64,000 bases of DNA from Streptomyces sp. GSL17-111 (GTDB taxonomy: Bacteria > Actinomycetota > Actinomycetes > Streptomycetales > Streptomycetaceae): positions 562,001 through 626,000 of the forward strand of contig NZ_JBAJNS010000001.1 in the NCBI RefSeq assembly GCF_037911585.1, written 5' to 3'. The number at the start of each line of letters is the position of its first letter. Positions within the stretch are counted from its first letter, which is position 1. A model generated the notes under the pieces. That model was given only the letters and a program-made list of their open reading frames with translations, had not been told where the DNA came from and made no database searches. The translations under genes and the position numbers were made by a program. Shown here piece after piece: positions 1 through 10,469 of the stretch.

Positions 1-542
1 GTCACCCAGCGCAGGGCGTCGACGTCGTGCACCAGGCAGTCGCGGAAGAGGCCGCCGGAGAGCGGCAGGTAGCCGGGCGGGGGCGGGGCCGGGTCGGAGG
101 TGACGGTCCGCACGGTGTGGAGCCGCCCGAGCCGGCCCGCCCGCACCGCCTCCCGGGCCGCCGCGTATCCGGCGTCGAACCGCCGCATGAAGCCGATCTG
201 CAGCACGGTGCCCGCCCGCTCGACCTCCTCCAGCACCGTCACCGTGCCGGTGAGGTCGGCGGCGACGGGCTTCTCGCAGAACGTGGGCAGCCCCGCGCGG
301 GCGGCGGCGCCGATCAGCTCGGCGTGGGAGGCCGTCGCCGAGGCGATCACGACCGCGTCCGGTGCGGCGGCGAGCAGCGCGTCCGGCGACGGGAGCGCGG
401 TGGCGTCCACCGTTTCGGCGACCGTCGCGGCGCGGGCGGGGTCGGCGTCGGCGAGCAGCAGCTCCGTCACTTCCGGCAGGCCCCGCAGGGTGCGTGCGTG
501 GAAGGTCCCGATCCGTCCCGTGCCGATGAGTCCGATGCGCAT
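1..542 (-). CDS. Gfo/Idh/MocA-family oxidoreductase, probable inositol 2-dehydrogenase (C-terminus beyond window)
   Basis: Partial gene: the start lies inside the window and the 3' end is cut by the left edge. The N-terminus MRIGLIGTGRIG is a Rossmann NAD(P)-binding loop. About residue 90 there is the CEKP motif whose lysine is catalytic in MocA-type sugar and inositol dehydrogenases. It is the last visible gene of an inositol-catabolism operon, 86 bases after mmsA on the same strand, so oxidation of myo-inositol or a related cyclitol to an inosose is the likely role. Substrate cannot be fixed from a partial sequence of a broad family. Confidence 0.85.
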   Translation of the reverse strand, partial: MRIGLIGTGRIGTFHARTLRGLPEVTELLLADADPARAATVAETVDATALPSPDALLAAAPDAVVIASATASHAELIGAAARAGLPTFCEKPVAADLTGTVTVLEEVERAGTVLQIGFMRRFDAGYAAAREAVRAGRLGRLHTVRTVTSDPAPPPPGYLPLSGGLFRDCLVHDVDALRWV

Positions 543-628
543 GCCCGCCAGCCTTGACAGCTTCGCCGGGAGTGTCAACTCCCGGCCCGCCCCGTCGGGG
601 TCCGCCGCACCGGGGCCCGCACGTCGGG

Positions 629-2125
<1,497 letters not shown>

Positions 2126-2166
2126 GGGCGGCCTTTCGGGTGTGGGGGCGGACGGGTCGGGACGGG

Positions 2167-4035
2167 TCACAGGTGGTGGCGGCGGGCGGCGGCCTGCCGG
2201 ACGTACGCGGCGCGCGCGGTGACGGCCGCCTCCCGGGTCGCGGTGGCGGCGACGGGCACGTCCCACCAGGCCTGCGCCTCCGGCGCGGAGGGGCGGGGGT
2301 CGGTCTCCACGTACACGCAGGTGGGACGCGGGGAGGCGCGGGCGGCGGCGAGCGCGTCGCGCAGCTCCGCCACCGTCGTGGCGCGCAGGACGTCCAGGCC
2401 GAGGGAGGCGGCGTTGGCGGCCAGGTCGACGGGCAGCGGGTCGCCGGTGTAGGTGCCGTCCTCGGCGCGGAAGCGGTAGTCGGTGCCGAAGCGTTCGGCC
2501 CCGGTGGCCTCCGAGAGGCCGCCGATGGAGGCGTAGCCGTGGTTCTGCACGAGCAGCAGGTTGATGTTCAGTCCCTCCTGCACGGCGGTGACCAGTTCGC
2601 CGGGCATCATCAGGTACGACCCGTCCCCGACCAGGGCCCACACCGGCGCGTCGGGCGCGGCCAGCTTGACGCCGAGCGCCCCGGGGATCTCGTACCCCAT
2701 GCAGGAGTAGCCGTACTCCAGGTGGTACTGGCGCGGTGCGCGGGCCCGCCAGAGCTTGTGCAGGTCGCCGGGGAGCGACCCGGCGGCGGCCACGACGACG
2801 TCCTCCTCGCCGACGACGGCGTCGAGCGCGCCGATGACCTGGGCCTGGGTGGGGCGGGCGGCGGGGTCCGGGGCCGCGAAGGCGGCGTCCACCCGGCGCT
2901 CCCAGCGGTCCTCGGCCTGCCGGTAGGCGTCGGCGTACGCGGCGCTGACGCGGTGCCCCGCCAGGGCGCGCCGCAGGGCGTCGAGCCCTTCCCGCGCGTC
3001 GGCCACGAGGGCGGTGGCGGCGTGCTTGTGGGCGTCCACCGGGGTGACGTTGAGGTTGACGAAGCGGACGCCGGGATGGGCGAAGAGCGTCCGGGAGGCG
3101 GTGGTGAAGTCCGTCCAGCGGGTGCCGACGCCGAGGACGACGTCGGCGGTGCGGGCGAGGTCGTCGGCCGTCGCGGTGCCGGTGTGGCCGATCCCGCCGA
3201 CGTCGGCCGGGTGGTCGTGGCGCAGCGCGCCCTTCCCGGCCTGGGTGACGGCCACGGGGATGCCGGTGGCGTCCGCGAAGGCCGCCAGGGCCGCCTCCGC
3301 CTCGCTGTGGTGGACGCCGCCGCCCGCGACGAGCAGCGGCCGCTCGGCGCCGCGCAGGGCCGAGGCGGCCTCGGCGAGCGCCGCCGTTTCGGGCTGCGGC
3401 CTGCGGACGGGCCACACCCGGTCGGCGAAGAACTCCTCCGGCCAGTCGAACGCCTCGGCCTGGACGTCCTGCGGCAGGGCGAGGGTGACGGCGCCGGTCC
3501 CGGCCGGGTCGGTGAGCACCCGCACGGCCTGGAGCGCGGCGGGGATCAGCGCCTCGGGCCGCGTCACCCGGTCGAAGTAGCGGGAGACGGGCCGCAGGGT
3601 GTCGTTGACGGAGACGTCGCCCGCGTGGGGCACTTCGAGCTGCTGGAGCACCGGGTCGGCGACGCGGGTGGCGAAGGTGTCGCCGGGCAGGAGCAGGACG
3701 GGCAGTCGGTTGACGGTGGCGAGCGCCGCGCCGGTGACGAGGTTGGTGGCACCGGGCCCGATGGACGTCGTCACGGCGTGGGCGCGCAGCCGGTCGCTGT
3801 GGCGCGCGTAGCCGACGGCCGCGTGGACCATGGCCTGTTCGTTGCGGCCCTGGAGGAAGGGCATGGCGTCCCGGTGCTCGACGAGCGCCTGGCCGATCCC
3901 GGCGACGTTGCCGTGGCCGAAGATGCCCCAGACGGCGTTGATCAGGCGCTGCCGCCTGCCGTCGCGCTCGGTGTACTGGGCGGCGAGGAAGCGCACGAGC
4001 GCCTGGGCGACGGTGAGCCGGCACGTCGTCGTCAT
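2167..4035 (-). CDS. iolD: 3D-(3,5/4)-trihydroxycyclohexane-1,2-dione acylhydrolase
   Basis: 622 residues, a thiamine-pyrophosphate enzyme that opens the cyclohexanedione ring to 5-deoxy-glucuronate. The N-terminal domain has the family segment AVWGIFGHGNVAGIGQAL and the conserved glutamate in GRNEQAMVHAA; the C-terminal domain carries the TPP/Mg motif GDGSYLMMPGEL followed by NHGYASIGGL. The ATG at 4035 overlaps the stop of iolB by four bases (ATGA), which supports translational coupling and this start. It lies between iolB and mmsA in pathway order. Confidence 0.94.
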   Translation of the reverse strand: MTTTCRLTVAQALVRFLAAQYTERDGRRQRLINAVWGIFGHGNVAGIGQALVEHRDAMPFLQGRNEQAMVHAAVGYARHSDRLRAHAVTTSIGPGATNLVTGAALATVNRLPVLLLPGDTFATRVADPVLQQLEVPHAGDVSVNDTLRPVSRYFDRVTRPEALIPAALQAVRVLTDPAGTGAVTLALPQDVQAEAFDWPEEFFADRVWPVRRPQPETAALAEAASALRGAERPLLVAGGGVHHSEAEAALAAFADATGIPVAVTQAGKGALRHDHPADVGGIGHTGTATADDLARTADVVLGVGTRWTDFTTASRTLFAHPGVRFVNLNVTPVDAHKHAATALVADAREGLDALRRALAGHRVSAAYADAYRQAEDRWERRVDAAFAAPDPAARPTQAQVIGALDAVVGEEDVVVAAAGSLPGDLHKLWRARAPRQYHLEYGYSCMGYEIPGALGVKLAAPDAPVWALVGDGSYLMMPGELVTAVQEGLNINLLLVQNHGYASIGGLSEATGAERFGTDYRFRAEDGTYTGDPLPVDLAANAASLGLDVLRATTVAELRDALAAARASPRPTCVYVETDPRPSAPEAQAWWDVPVAATATREAAVTARAAYVRQAAARRHHL

Positions 4036-4910
4036 CGGGACTCCTGCGGGAAGGGGAGCCGCGCGTCGACGTCGGCGTCGCGCCAGGTGTCCCTGATCCA
4101 GGCGTGGTCGGGGTGGTCGCGGATGAGCCAGGCCCGTTCGGCGTCCGGGCCCGCCATGACGTTGAGGTAGTACATGGCGTGGCCGGGGGCGGCGATGGAG
4201 GGGCCGTGCCAGCCGTCGGGGATCAGCACGGCGTCCCCGGTGCGGACCTCGGTGAGGACGTCGGTGCCGCCTTCGGCGGAGGGCGAGACCCGCTGGTAGC
4301 CGAAGCCGTCGGCGCCGGCGTGGGGGGCGATCTCGAAGTAGTAGATCTCCTCCAGCCGCGACTCGCGGCCGGGCAGGTGCTCGTCGTGTTTGTGGGGCGG
4401 GTAGGAGGACCAGTTGCCGCCCGGGGTGAGGACCTCGACGGCGATGAGCCGGTCGGCCTCGAAGACGTCGGCGGCGGCGAAGTTGTGGACCTGCCGCGAG
4501 CACCGGCCCGCGCCGCGCAGCTCGACGGGGACGCCCGCGGCCGGGCCGTAGCGGGCCGGGAGCCGGTGCGTACAACGGGCCCCGGGGAGGGCGAACCGTC
4601 CGCCGTCCCGGCTCGTGACCGTCACCTCGGCGTCCCGGGGCACGTAGGCGAAGTCGGTGACGCCGTCGAGGACGCCGGTGCGTCCGGCCAGCTCGAAGGC
4701 CAGGCCGTCGACGCGGACGGTGCAGCCGCCGGACAGCGGCAGCACGATCCACTCGCTGTCACCGGTGGCGAAGGTGTGCGCGGCGCCGGGGGCGAGCTCG
4801 ACGATCCGCAGGGCGCTGTGGCTCCAGCCCGCCGTGCGCGGGTCGATGTCGAGCGCGTACGGGCCGTGGGCGGTGCGGCCGGCGGTCAGGTGGGCTCCGG
4901 TGTCGCTCAT
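4032..4910 (-). CDS. iolB: 5-deoxy-glucuronate isomerase
   Basis: 292 residues, a bicupin protein that isomerises 5-deoxy-glucuronate to 5-dehydro-2-deoxy-gluconate. The metal-site segment YPPHKHDEH, a glutamate-rich stretch LEEIYYFEI and the late PDGWHGPSIAAPGHAMYYLNVMAG are IolB signatures. It is coupled to iolD by an ATGA overlap and lies 112 bases downstream of iolC; no gene is visible in that gap. Confidence 0.94.
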   Translation of the reverse strand: MSDTGAHLTAGRTAHGPYALDIDPRTAGWSHSALRIVELAPGAAHTFATGDSEWIVLPLSGGCTVRVDGLAFELAGRTGVLDGVTDFAYVPRDAEVTVTSRDGGRFALPGARCTHRLPARYGPAAGVPVELRGAGRCSRQVHNFAAADVFEADRLIAVEVLTPGGNWSSYPPHKHDEHLPGRESRLEEIYYFEIAPHAGADGFGYQRVSPSAEGGTDVLTEVRTGDAVLIPDGWHGPSIAAPGHAMYYLNVMAGPDAERAWLIRDHPDHAWIRDTWRDADVDARLPFPQESR

Positions 4911-5022
4911 GGTGATTCAGCTTCCCCGTTTCGTCGCGGTGGGGCGAGGGTGCGGTCGTGGCGGCGGTGCCGTCCGCCGGGTGGCGCAGGTCGCCGCGGG
5001 GTGGCGGGCCCGCGGCCGGGGT

Positions 5023-5982
5023 TCAGCCGGTCAGCAGGGCGTCGACCTCCCCCGGTGTCGGCATCGCCGAGGAGCAGGCGAGGCGGGACGCCACCAGGGC
5101 GCCCGCCGCGTTGGCGTACCGCAGGACGCGCTCCAGGTCCCACCCGGCGAGCAGCCCGTGGCACAGCGCGCCGCCGAACGCGTCCCCCGCGCCGAGGCCG
5201 TTGACGACCTCGACGGGGTGCGGGGGGACCTCGGCGGTCGTGCCGTCGCGGTGCACGGCGAGTACGCCGTCCGGCCCGCGTTTGACGACGGCCAGCTCGA
5301 CGCCCGCGTCGAGCAGGGCCCGGGCGCAGTCGGCCGGGTCGTCGCGCCCGGTGGCCACCTCGCACTCGGCCACGTTGCCGACGGCGACGGTGGCCAGGGC
5401 GAGGGCCTCGCGGTAGGGCGCGCGGGCGGCCTCCGCCGCCGCCCGACCCTCGCCCGGCCAGAACATGGGCCGCCAGTCCAGGTCGAAGACGGTGGGGCTT
5501 CGGCGGGCGCGGGCGGTGAGGGCGCGCAGGGTGGCGGCGCGGCTGGGCTCCGCGCACAGGCCCGTTCCGGTCATCCAGAAGACGCGGGCGGCGGTGACGG
5601 CGTCCAGGTCCAGATCGCCGCCGTGGATCTCCAGGTCGGGGGCCTTGGGCTGCCGGTAGAAGTAGAGGGGGAAGTCGTCGGGCGGGAAGATCTCGCAGAA
5701 GGTGACGGGGGTCGGCAGGCCGGGGACGGGGGTGACCCAGCGGTCGTCCACCCCGAAGTCCCGCAGCGCCTCGTGGCAGTAGGCGCCGAAGGGGTCGTCC
5801 CCGGTGCGGGTGATGACGGCGGCCGAGCGGCCGAGCCGGGCGGCGGCGACGGCGACGTTGGTCGCGGAGCCGCCGAGGAACTTCCCGAAGGTCTCGACCC
5901 GGGCGAGGGGGACGCCCGTCTGGAGGGGGTAGAGGTCCACGCCGATGCGGCCCATCGTGATCACGTCCAGCGGCGGTGTCAT
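5023..5982 (-). CDS. iolC: 5-dehydro-2-deoxygluconokinase
   Basis: 319 residues of the PfkB/ribokinase fold, phosphorylating 5-dehydro-2-deoxygluconate. Motifs: the N-terminal glycine pair in FLGGSATNVAVAAARLG and the C-terminal catalytic NGLGAGDAFGGAL with the aspartate base. MGRIGVDLYPLQTGVPL near the start is typical for IolC rather than fructokinase. First gene of the minus-strand inositol operon. The phosphorylated product would need an IolJ-type aldolase, which is not seen here and may lie elsewhere. Confidence 0.93.
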   Translation of the reverse strand: MTPPLDVITMGRIGVDLYPLQTGVPLARVETFGKFLGGSATNVAVAAARLGRSAAVITRTGDDPFGAYCHEALRDFGVDDRWVTPVPGLPTPVTFCEIFPPDDFPLYFYRQPKAPDLEIHGGDLDLDAVTAARVFWMTGTGLCAEPSRAATLRALTARARRSPTVFDLDWRPMFWPGEGRAAAEAARAPYREALALATVAVGNVAECEVATGRDDPADCARALLDAGVELAVVKRGPDGVLAVHRDGTTAEVPPHPVEVVNGLGAGDAFGGALCHGLLAGWDLERVLRYANAAGALVASRLACSSAMPTPGEVDALLTG

Positions 5983-6211
5983 GGGCGCAGCCTTTCAGCA
6001 GGTCGGTCGGCGGCCTTCACTCCCCCGGGGCATCCGTACCCACGGCTGCGGCCCCGAGTGCGGAGCCTGCCACCGTTTCCCCCGGCTCCGCACTGAGCAC
6101 GGCCGATTCCGGGTAGCCGGGGGGTACGGGCCGCTTCCGGCGGCCCGCGCCCACGCCCCGCGCCACGGGGCCCGCCTCCCCGGCCGGGCCGGGGGACCAC
6201 GGAGGAGTCCG
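5983..6211. promoter_or_regulatory. Divergent promoter region of the inositol genes
   Basis: 229 non-coding bases between iolC (minus) and the TIM-barrel gene (plus). It holds an 11-bp perfect inverted repeat, AGTGCGGAGCC at 6057-6067 and GGCTCCGCACT at 6084-6094, with a 16-base spacer; this could be an operator or a hairpin. The Shine-Dalgarno GGAGGAG for the plus-strand gene is at 6201-6207. No regulator gene is adjacent. Confidence 0.5.
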
Positions 6212-7132
6212 ATGCCGATGAACACCGCGAACGTGCCCGCCTCGGACCGGCTGCGGATCGGCTCGGCGCCCGACTCCTGGGGCGTGTGGTTCCCCGACGA
6301 CGAGCGGCAGGTGCCCTGGGAGCGCTTCCTCGACGAGGTGGCCGAGGCGGGGTACGACTGGATCGAACTGGGCCCCTACGGCTACCTGCCCACCGACCCC
6401 GCGCGGCTCGCCGAGGAGACCGGGCGCCGTGGGCTGAGGGTGTCCGCCGGGACGGTCTTCACCGCGCTGCACCGGGGACCCGGGGTGTGGGACGAGACGT
6501 GGGCGCACGTCTCCCGCGTCGCCGAACTGACCCGCGCCATGGGCGCGGGGCACCTCGTCGTCATCCCGGCGTTCTGGCGGGACGACCGGACCGGCGAGCC
6601 CGTCGAGCCGCCGCACCTGACGCCCGAGCGGTTCCACGACCTGACGACCGGCACGGAGCGACTGGCCCGGCGGGTGCGGGAGGAGTACGGCCTCGACACC
6701 GTCGTCCACCCGCACGCGGACACCCACATCGCCACCGAGGAGCACGTCACCCGCTTCCTCGACGCGACGGACTCCGCGCTGGTGAACCTGTGCCTGGACA
6801 CCGGCCACTACGCCTACTGCGGCGGGGACAGCGTGCGGCTCATCGAGACGTACGGGGAGCGCATCGGCTACCTGCACCTCAAACAGGTCGACCCGGCGGT
6901 GCTGGCCGCCGTCGTGCGGGACGGCACGCCCTTCGGCCCGGCGGTGCGGCAGGGCGTCATGTGCGAACCCCCGGCCGGCGAACCGGCGCTGGAGCCGGTC
7001 CTGGCGGCGGCGCGGAAGCTGGACGTGGACCTGTTCGCCATCGTCGAGCAGGACATGTACCCCTGCCCACCGGAACGGCCGCTTCCGATCGCCCGCCGCA
7101 CCCGCCACTACCTCCGCACCTGCGGCGCGTAG
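6212..7132 (+). CDS. Sugar phosphate isomerase/epimerase-type TIM barrel, probable inosose dehydratase or isomerase (IolE/IolI-like)
   Basis: 306 residues of the xylose-isomerase-like TIM-barrel superfamily. N-terminal IGSAPDSWGVWFPDD and the metal-site segments TVVHPHADTHI, LCLDTGHYAYCGGD and GYLHLKQVD match inosose dehydratase/isomerase enzymes. The operon opposite has iolB, iolC and iolD but no separate iolE, so a dehydratase acting on scyllo-inosose would complete the pathway; an IolI/IolH-type isomerase is the alternative. The ATG at 6212 has GGAGGAG six bases upstream; a second ATG at 6218 is possible. Confidence 0.85.
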   Translation: MPMNTANVPASDRLRIGSAPDSWGVWFPDDERQVPWERFLDEVAEAGYDWIELGPYGYLPTDPARLAEETGRRGLRVSAGTVFTALHRGPGVWDETWAHVSRVAELTRAMGAGHLVVIPAFWRDDRTGEPVEPPHLTPERFHDLTTGTERLARRVREEYGLDTVVHPHADTHIATEEHVTRFLDATDSALVNLCLDTGHYAYCGGDSVRLIETYGERIGYLHLKQVDPAVLAAVVRDGTPFGPAVRQGVMCEPPAGEPALEPVLAAARKLDVDLFAIVEQDMYPCPPERPLPIARRTRHYLRTCGA

Positions 7133-7159
7133 GCGCCCCGACGGCGCGGGCGGCGGCGT

Positions 7160-7196
7160 CCGTGTGGGCGGGGCCGGGGGCGCCCCGCCCACACGG
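7160..7196. terminator. Bidirectional hairpin terminator
   Basis: Perfect 15-bp stem (CCGTGTGGGCGGGGC / GCCCCGCCCACACGG) with a 7-base loop, placed exactly between two convergent genes. Confidence 0.85.
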
Positions 7197-7204
7197 GCCG
7201 CGGC

Positions 7205-8665
7205 TCAGTGGAGATGGGCCGCGGCCGGGGCGGTCACCCCCGGTTCCGTGGGCGCGCCGACCGGCGGCGTCGGCGTCGGCGTCGGCGTCGCAGCGTCCTT
7301 GCGGGACCGCAGGTGGTTGAAGAGCAGGTTCAGCAGGACGGCGAGGATGCAGCCCGTGCTGATGCCGGAGTCGAGGATGATGGTGGCGCTGTCGGGGAAC
7401 TGCCCGTAGAAGCCGTGCGCCATCTCCGGAGCCAGGCCGACGCCGAGCGTGACGGCGACGATGAGGGCGTTCTCGCCGTGTTCGAGGCCCGCCTGCACGA
7501 GGGTCTGGACGCCGCTCACCGCGATCGTCCCGAAGAGGACGACGCCCACACCACCGAGCACCGGCAGCGGTACGGCCGAGACGAGGGCGGCGGCCACCGG
7601 GCACAGGCCCAGCAGGACCAGGATGCCGCCGCCGACCGCCACGACGAACCGGCTGCGCACCTTGGACATGGCCACCAGGCCCACGTTCTGGGCGAAGGCG
7701 CTGGCCGCGAAGCCGTTGAACACGGGGGCGACGGCGCTGCCGAGGGCGTCCGCGCGCAGGCCGGCGGCGATGACCTTCTCGTCCACCGGCCTGTCCACGA
7801 TCCGGCCGAGGGCGATCATGTCGGCCGTCGACTCGGTCATGATCACCAGCATCACGATGCACATCGAGACGATCGCCGGGACGGAGAACTGCGGAGCGCC
7901 GAAGTGGAAGGGGGTCGGGAACCCGACGAGGTCGGCGTCGCCGAGGCCGGAGAAGTCCGCCATGCCGAGCGGGACCGCGACGAGGGTGCCCGCGACCAGG
8001 CCGATGAGGATGGCGATGGACTGCAGGAACCCACGCGCGTAGCGGCGCACGGCCAGCGTGATGACGAGCGCGACGGCGGCGAGTCCGATGTTGCCCGCCG
8101 GGGCGCCGTCGGCACCCCCCTCGCCGTCGGCGATCCACCCGAAGGCGACCGGCATCAGGGACAGGCCGATCAGGGTGATGACGGAGCCGGTGACCACGGG
8201 CGGGAAGAACCGCACCAGTTTGCAGAACCAGCTGCTGACCGCGAAGGCGAGCAGTCCGGCGACGATGACCGCGCCGAATATGACGGGCAGTCCGGACGCG
8301 CCGCCCTCGGCGGCGATGATGGCGGTCATGGCGGCGACGCCGCCGAAGGAGACGCCGTTGACGAAGGGGAGCCGGGCGCCGATCCGCCAGACCCCGAGCG
8401 TCTGGAGCAGCGTGGCGATCCCGGCGGTGAAGAGGCTGGCGGCCATCAGCAGCGTCGTGTCGCCGGGGCCGAGCCCCGCCGCGGCGCCGATGACGAGGGG
8501 CACCGCCACGACGCCCGCGTACATGGCGGCGACGTGCTGGAGCCCGCTGGTGACCATCTTCAGGGGCGGCAGGACCTCGTCGACGGGGTGTTTCCCTCCC
8601 TTCGCCTGACCGCCGTCCTGTTCGGGGCTTGCGTCGTCGTTCCGGGTACCGGGCCTAGCGGACAC
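7205..8665 (-). CDS. NCS2-family uric acid/xanthine permease
   Basis: 486 residues with about a dozen hydrophobic segments. The NCS2 signature PFVNGVSFGG and later FNGFAASAFAQNVGLVAMSKVRSRFVV, where the family glutamate/glutamine sites lie, point to the PucJ/PucK/UacT urate-xanthine group. The cytoplasmic tail ends in a Thr-Pro repeat region. The start is set at the GTG at 8665 because AGGAGG sits five to six bases upstream; the frame is open a further 14 codons. Position beside 8-oxoguanine deaminase and uricase supports urate uptake. Confidence 0.9.
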   Translation of the reverse strand: MSARPGTRNDDASPEQDGGQAKGGKHPVDEVLPPLKMVTSGLQHVAAMYAGVVAVPLVIGAAAGLGPGDTTLLMAASLFTAGIATLLQTLGVWRIGARLPFVNGVSFGGVAAMTAIIAAEGGASGLPVIFGAVIVAGLLAFAVSSWFCKLVRFFPPVVTGSVITLIGLSLMPVAFGWIADGEGGADGAPAGNIGLAAVALVITLAVRRYARGFLQSIAILIGLVAGTLVAVPLGMADFSGLGDADLVGFPTPFHFGAPQFSVPAIVSMCIVMLVIMTESTADMIALGRIVDRPVDEKVIAAGLRADALGSAVAPVFNGFAASAFAQNVGLVAMSKVRSRFVVAVGGGILVLLGLCPVAAALVSAVPLPVLGGVGVVLFGTIAVSGVQTLVQAGLEHGENALIVAVTLGVGLAPEMAHGFYGQFPDSATIILDSGISTGCILAVLLNLLFNHLRSRKDAATPTPTPTPPVGAPTEPGVTAPAAAHLH

Positions 8666-8779
8666 TCGGTCCTCCTGTCGGTTACTGCGCCGCCGGGGAG
8701 GCGGCACGAGGGTGTCAGGGAGGTGATAGGTGTGGTGCTCAGGTGTGGGAGGTGGCGGAACGGGACGTGGGCGGGGGTA

Positions 8780-8882
8780 CCGGGGCGGGGCGCGTACCGT
8801 AGTGCGCGCCCCGCCCCGGCCGTTCGTTCAGGACCCCGCTCGGATCCTGAACCACCGGCCGGGAGCCGTCCCTCCCGGCCGG
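8780..8882 (-). terminator. Cluster of three hairpins downstream of the deaminase gene
   Basis: Three inverted repeats in a row: a 15-bp perfect stem (8780-8794 with 8805-8819), a 7-bp stem TTCAGGA/TCCTGAA (8827-8833 with 8845-8851) and an 11-bp stem CCGGCCGGGAG/CTCCCGGCCGG (8855-8865 with 8872-8882). They separate the deaminase gene from the permease gene on the same strand, so the permease probably has its own promoter. Confidence 0.75.
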
Positions 8883-8898
8883 AGTCCTCTGATGTCGG

Positions 8899-10287
8899 TC
8901 AGGACGCGTCGGCCGCGATCCGGGCCAGGCGCTGCGCCTCGGCCCGGGTGCTGCGGGCGACGGCGTCCTCGTCGACGGTGGTGAGCCGGCCGTCCTCGAC
9001 GACCGCCCGGCCGTTCACGAGGGAGAGCGTGATCGGTGCGGCGGCCCCGAGCACGAGGGCGGCGACCGGGTCGGCGATGGAGGCGTGGCCGATGCCGTCC
9101 AGCTTCCACAGGACGAGGTCGGCCAGCTTGCCCGCCTCCAGGGAGCCGATCTCGGCGGTGCGGCCGAGGACCTGCGCGCCGCCGAAGGTGCCCAGGCGCA
9201 GGGCCTGGCGGGCGTTCAGCGCGTTCTCCCGGTGGCCGCCGAGGCGGTTGATGAGGAGCGCGTTGCGCAGCTCGGTGTGCAGCTCGCCGGACTCGTTGGA
9301 CGCGGTGCCGTCCACGCCGAGGCCGACGGGCACGCCGGCGGCCAGCATGTCCGGGACGCGGGCGATGCCGGCGGCCAGGCGGGCGTTGGAGGACGGGCAG
9401 TGGGCGACGCCGGTGCCGGTGCGGGCGAAGGCGGCGATGTCGGCGTCGTTCATGTGGACGCAGTGCGCCATCCACACGTCGTCACCGAGCCAGCCGGTGG
9501 ACTCGAAGTAGTCGGTCGGGCCCATGCCGAACAGCTCGTGGCAGAACTTCTCCTCCTCGACCGTCTCCGAGCCGTGGGTGTGCAGCCGCACGCCCTTGCG
9601 CCGGGCGAGCTTCGCGCCTTCGCGCATCAGCTCGGTGGAGACGGAGAAGGGCGAGCAGGGCGCGACGGCGATGTGCAGCATGGAGCCGAAGGAGGCGTCG
9701 TGGTGCGTGTCGATGGCCGCCTCGGTGGCCTCCAGGATGCTGTCGAGCGTCTCGACGGCGAAGTCCGGCGGCAGGCCGCCGTCCGACGCGCCGCGGTCCA
9801 TCGACCCCCTGGCGGCGGTGAAGCGGACGCCCATCTCCCGGGCGGCGCGGATCTCCGCGCCGAGCAGGTCGCCGGTGCCGCGCGGGAAGACGTAGTGGTG
9901 GTCCATGGCGGTGGTGACTCCGCCCCGGGCCATCATGGCCAGGGAGCCCTGGGCGGCCGCGTAGACCATCTCCTCGTCGATGCGCGCCCAGGTGGGATAC
10001 AGGGCCACGAGCCAGTTGAAGAGGTTGGAGTCCTGCGCGAGCCCCCGGGTGATCCACTGGTAGAAGTGGTGGTGGGTGTTGACCAGGCCGGGGGTGGCCA
10101 GGTGCCCGGTGCCGTCGACGCGCCGTACGACGTTCGCCAGGCCCTCGGGGGCGGCGCCGGCGCCCACCGACTCGATGACGTTGCCGGCGACGACGACGTG
10201 CCCGGCGGCGTACTCGGTGTCGTGCGCGTCCACGGTGGCGACGGCGCAGTTCTCGATGACGATGCGCTCGGGTGCTGAACCAGCCAT
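8899..10287 (-). CDS. 8-oxoguanine deaminase (amidohydrolase superfamily)
   Basis: 462 residues. Cytosolic zinc amidohydrolase expected to deaminate 8-oxoguanine to urate. The metal-site motif LVNTHHHFYQ near residue 70 is the version found in 8-oxoguanine deaminases. Further ligand regions are RLHTHGSET, MAHCVHM and the catalytic aspartate in GLGVDGTASNES. The product feeds straight into the uricase operon upstream. Guanine deaminase or an s-triazine hydrolase-like activity is less likely given NTHHHFYQ and the context. Confidence 0.85.
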   Translation of the reverse strand: MAGSAPERIVIENCAVATVDAHDTEYAAGHVVVAGNVIESVGAGAAPEGLANVVRRVDGTGHLATPGLVNTHHHFYQWITRGLAQDSNLFNWLVALYPTWARIDEEMVYAAAQGSLAMMARGGVTTAMDHHYVFPRGTGDLLGAEIRAAREMGVRFTAARGSMDRGASDGGLPPDFAVETLDSILEATEAAIDTHHDASFGSMLHIAVAPCSPFSVSTELMREGAKLARRKGVRLHTHGSETVEEEKFCHELFGMGPTDYFESTGWLGDDVWMAHCVHMNDADIAAFARTGTGVAHCPSSNARLAAGIARVPDMLAAGVPVGLGVDGTASNESGELHTELRNALLINRLGGHRENALNARQALRLGTFGGAQVLGRTAEIGSLEAGKLADLVLWKLDGIGHASIADPVAALVLGAAAPITLSLVNGRAVVEDGRLTTVDEDAVARSTRAEAQRLARIAADAS

Positions 10288-10469
10288 GGGATGTACCTCG
10301 TGTTTCCGTCCGGAGGTCCGGGCCCGGGGGTCGAGCGGGGTGCCGACCGGGTCCGAAGGTGGTGCTGTGTCGCGCAGATGCCCCCGCTCTCCCCCGGGAT
10401 TCGTCGACGCCGGCGCTGCGTCGGGGGGCCCGGGCGGCCGCCCTGCCGGGCGGCGCCCCTACGGGCTGC

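Noticed and set aside
5023..7132. Fructokinase/xylose isomerase reading of iolC and the divergent gene
   Set aside because: Neighbouring iolB, iolD and mmsA and the IolC-type motifs make inositol catabolism the better fit.
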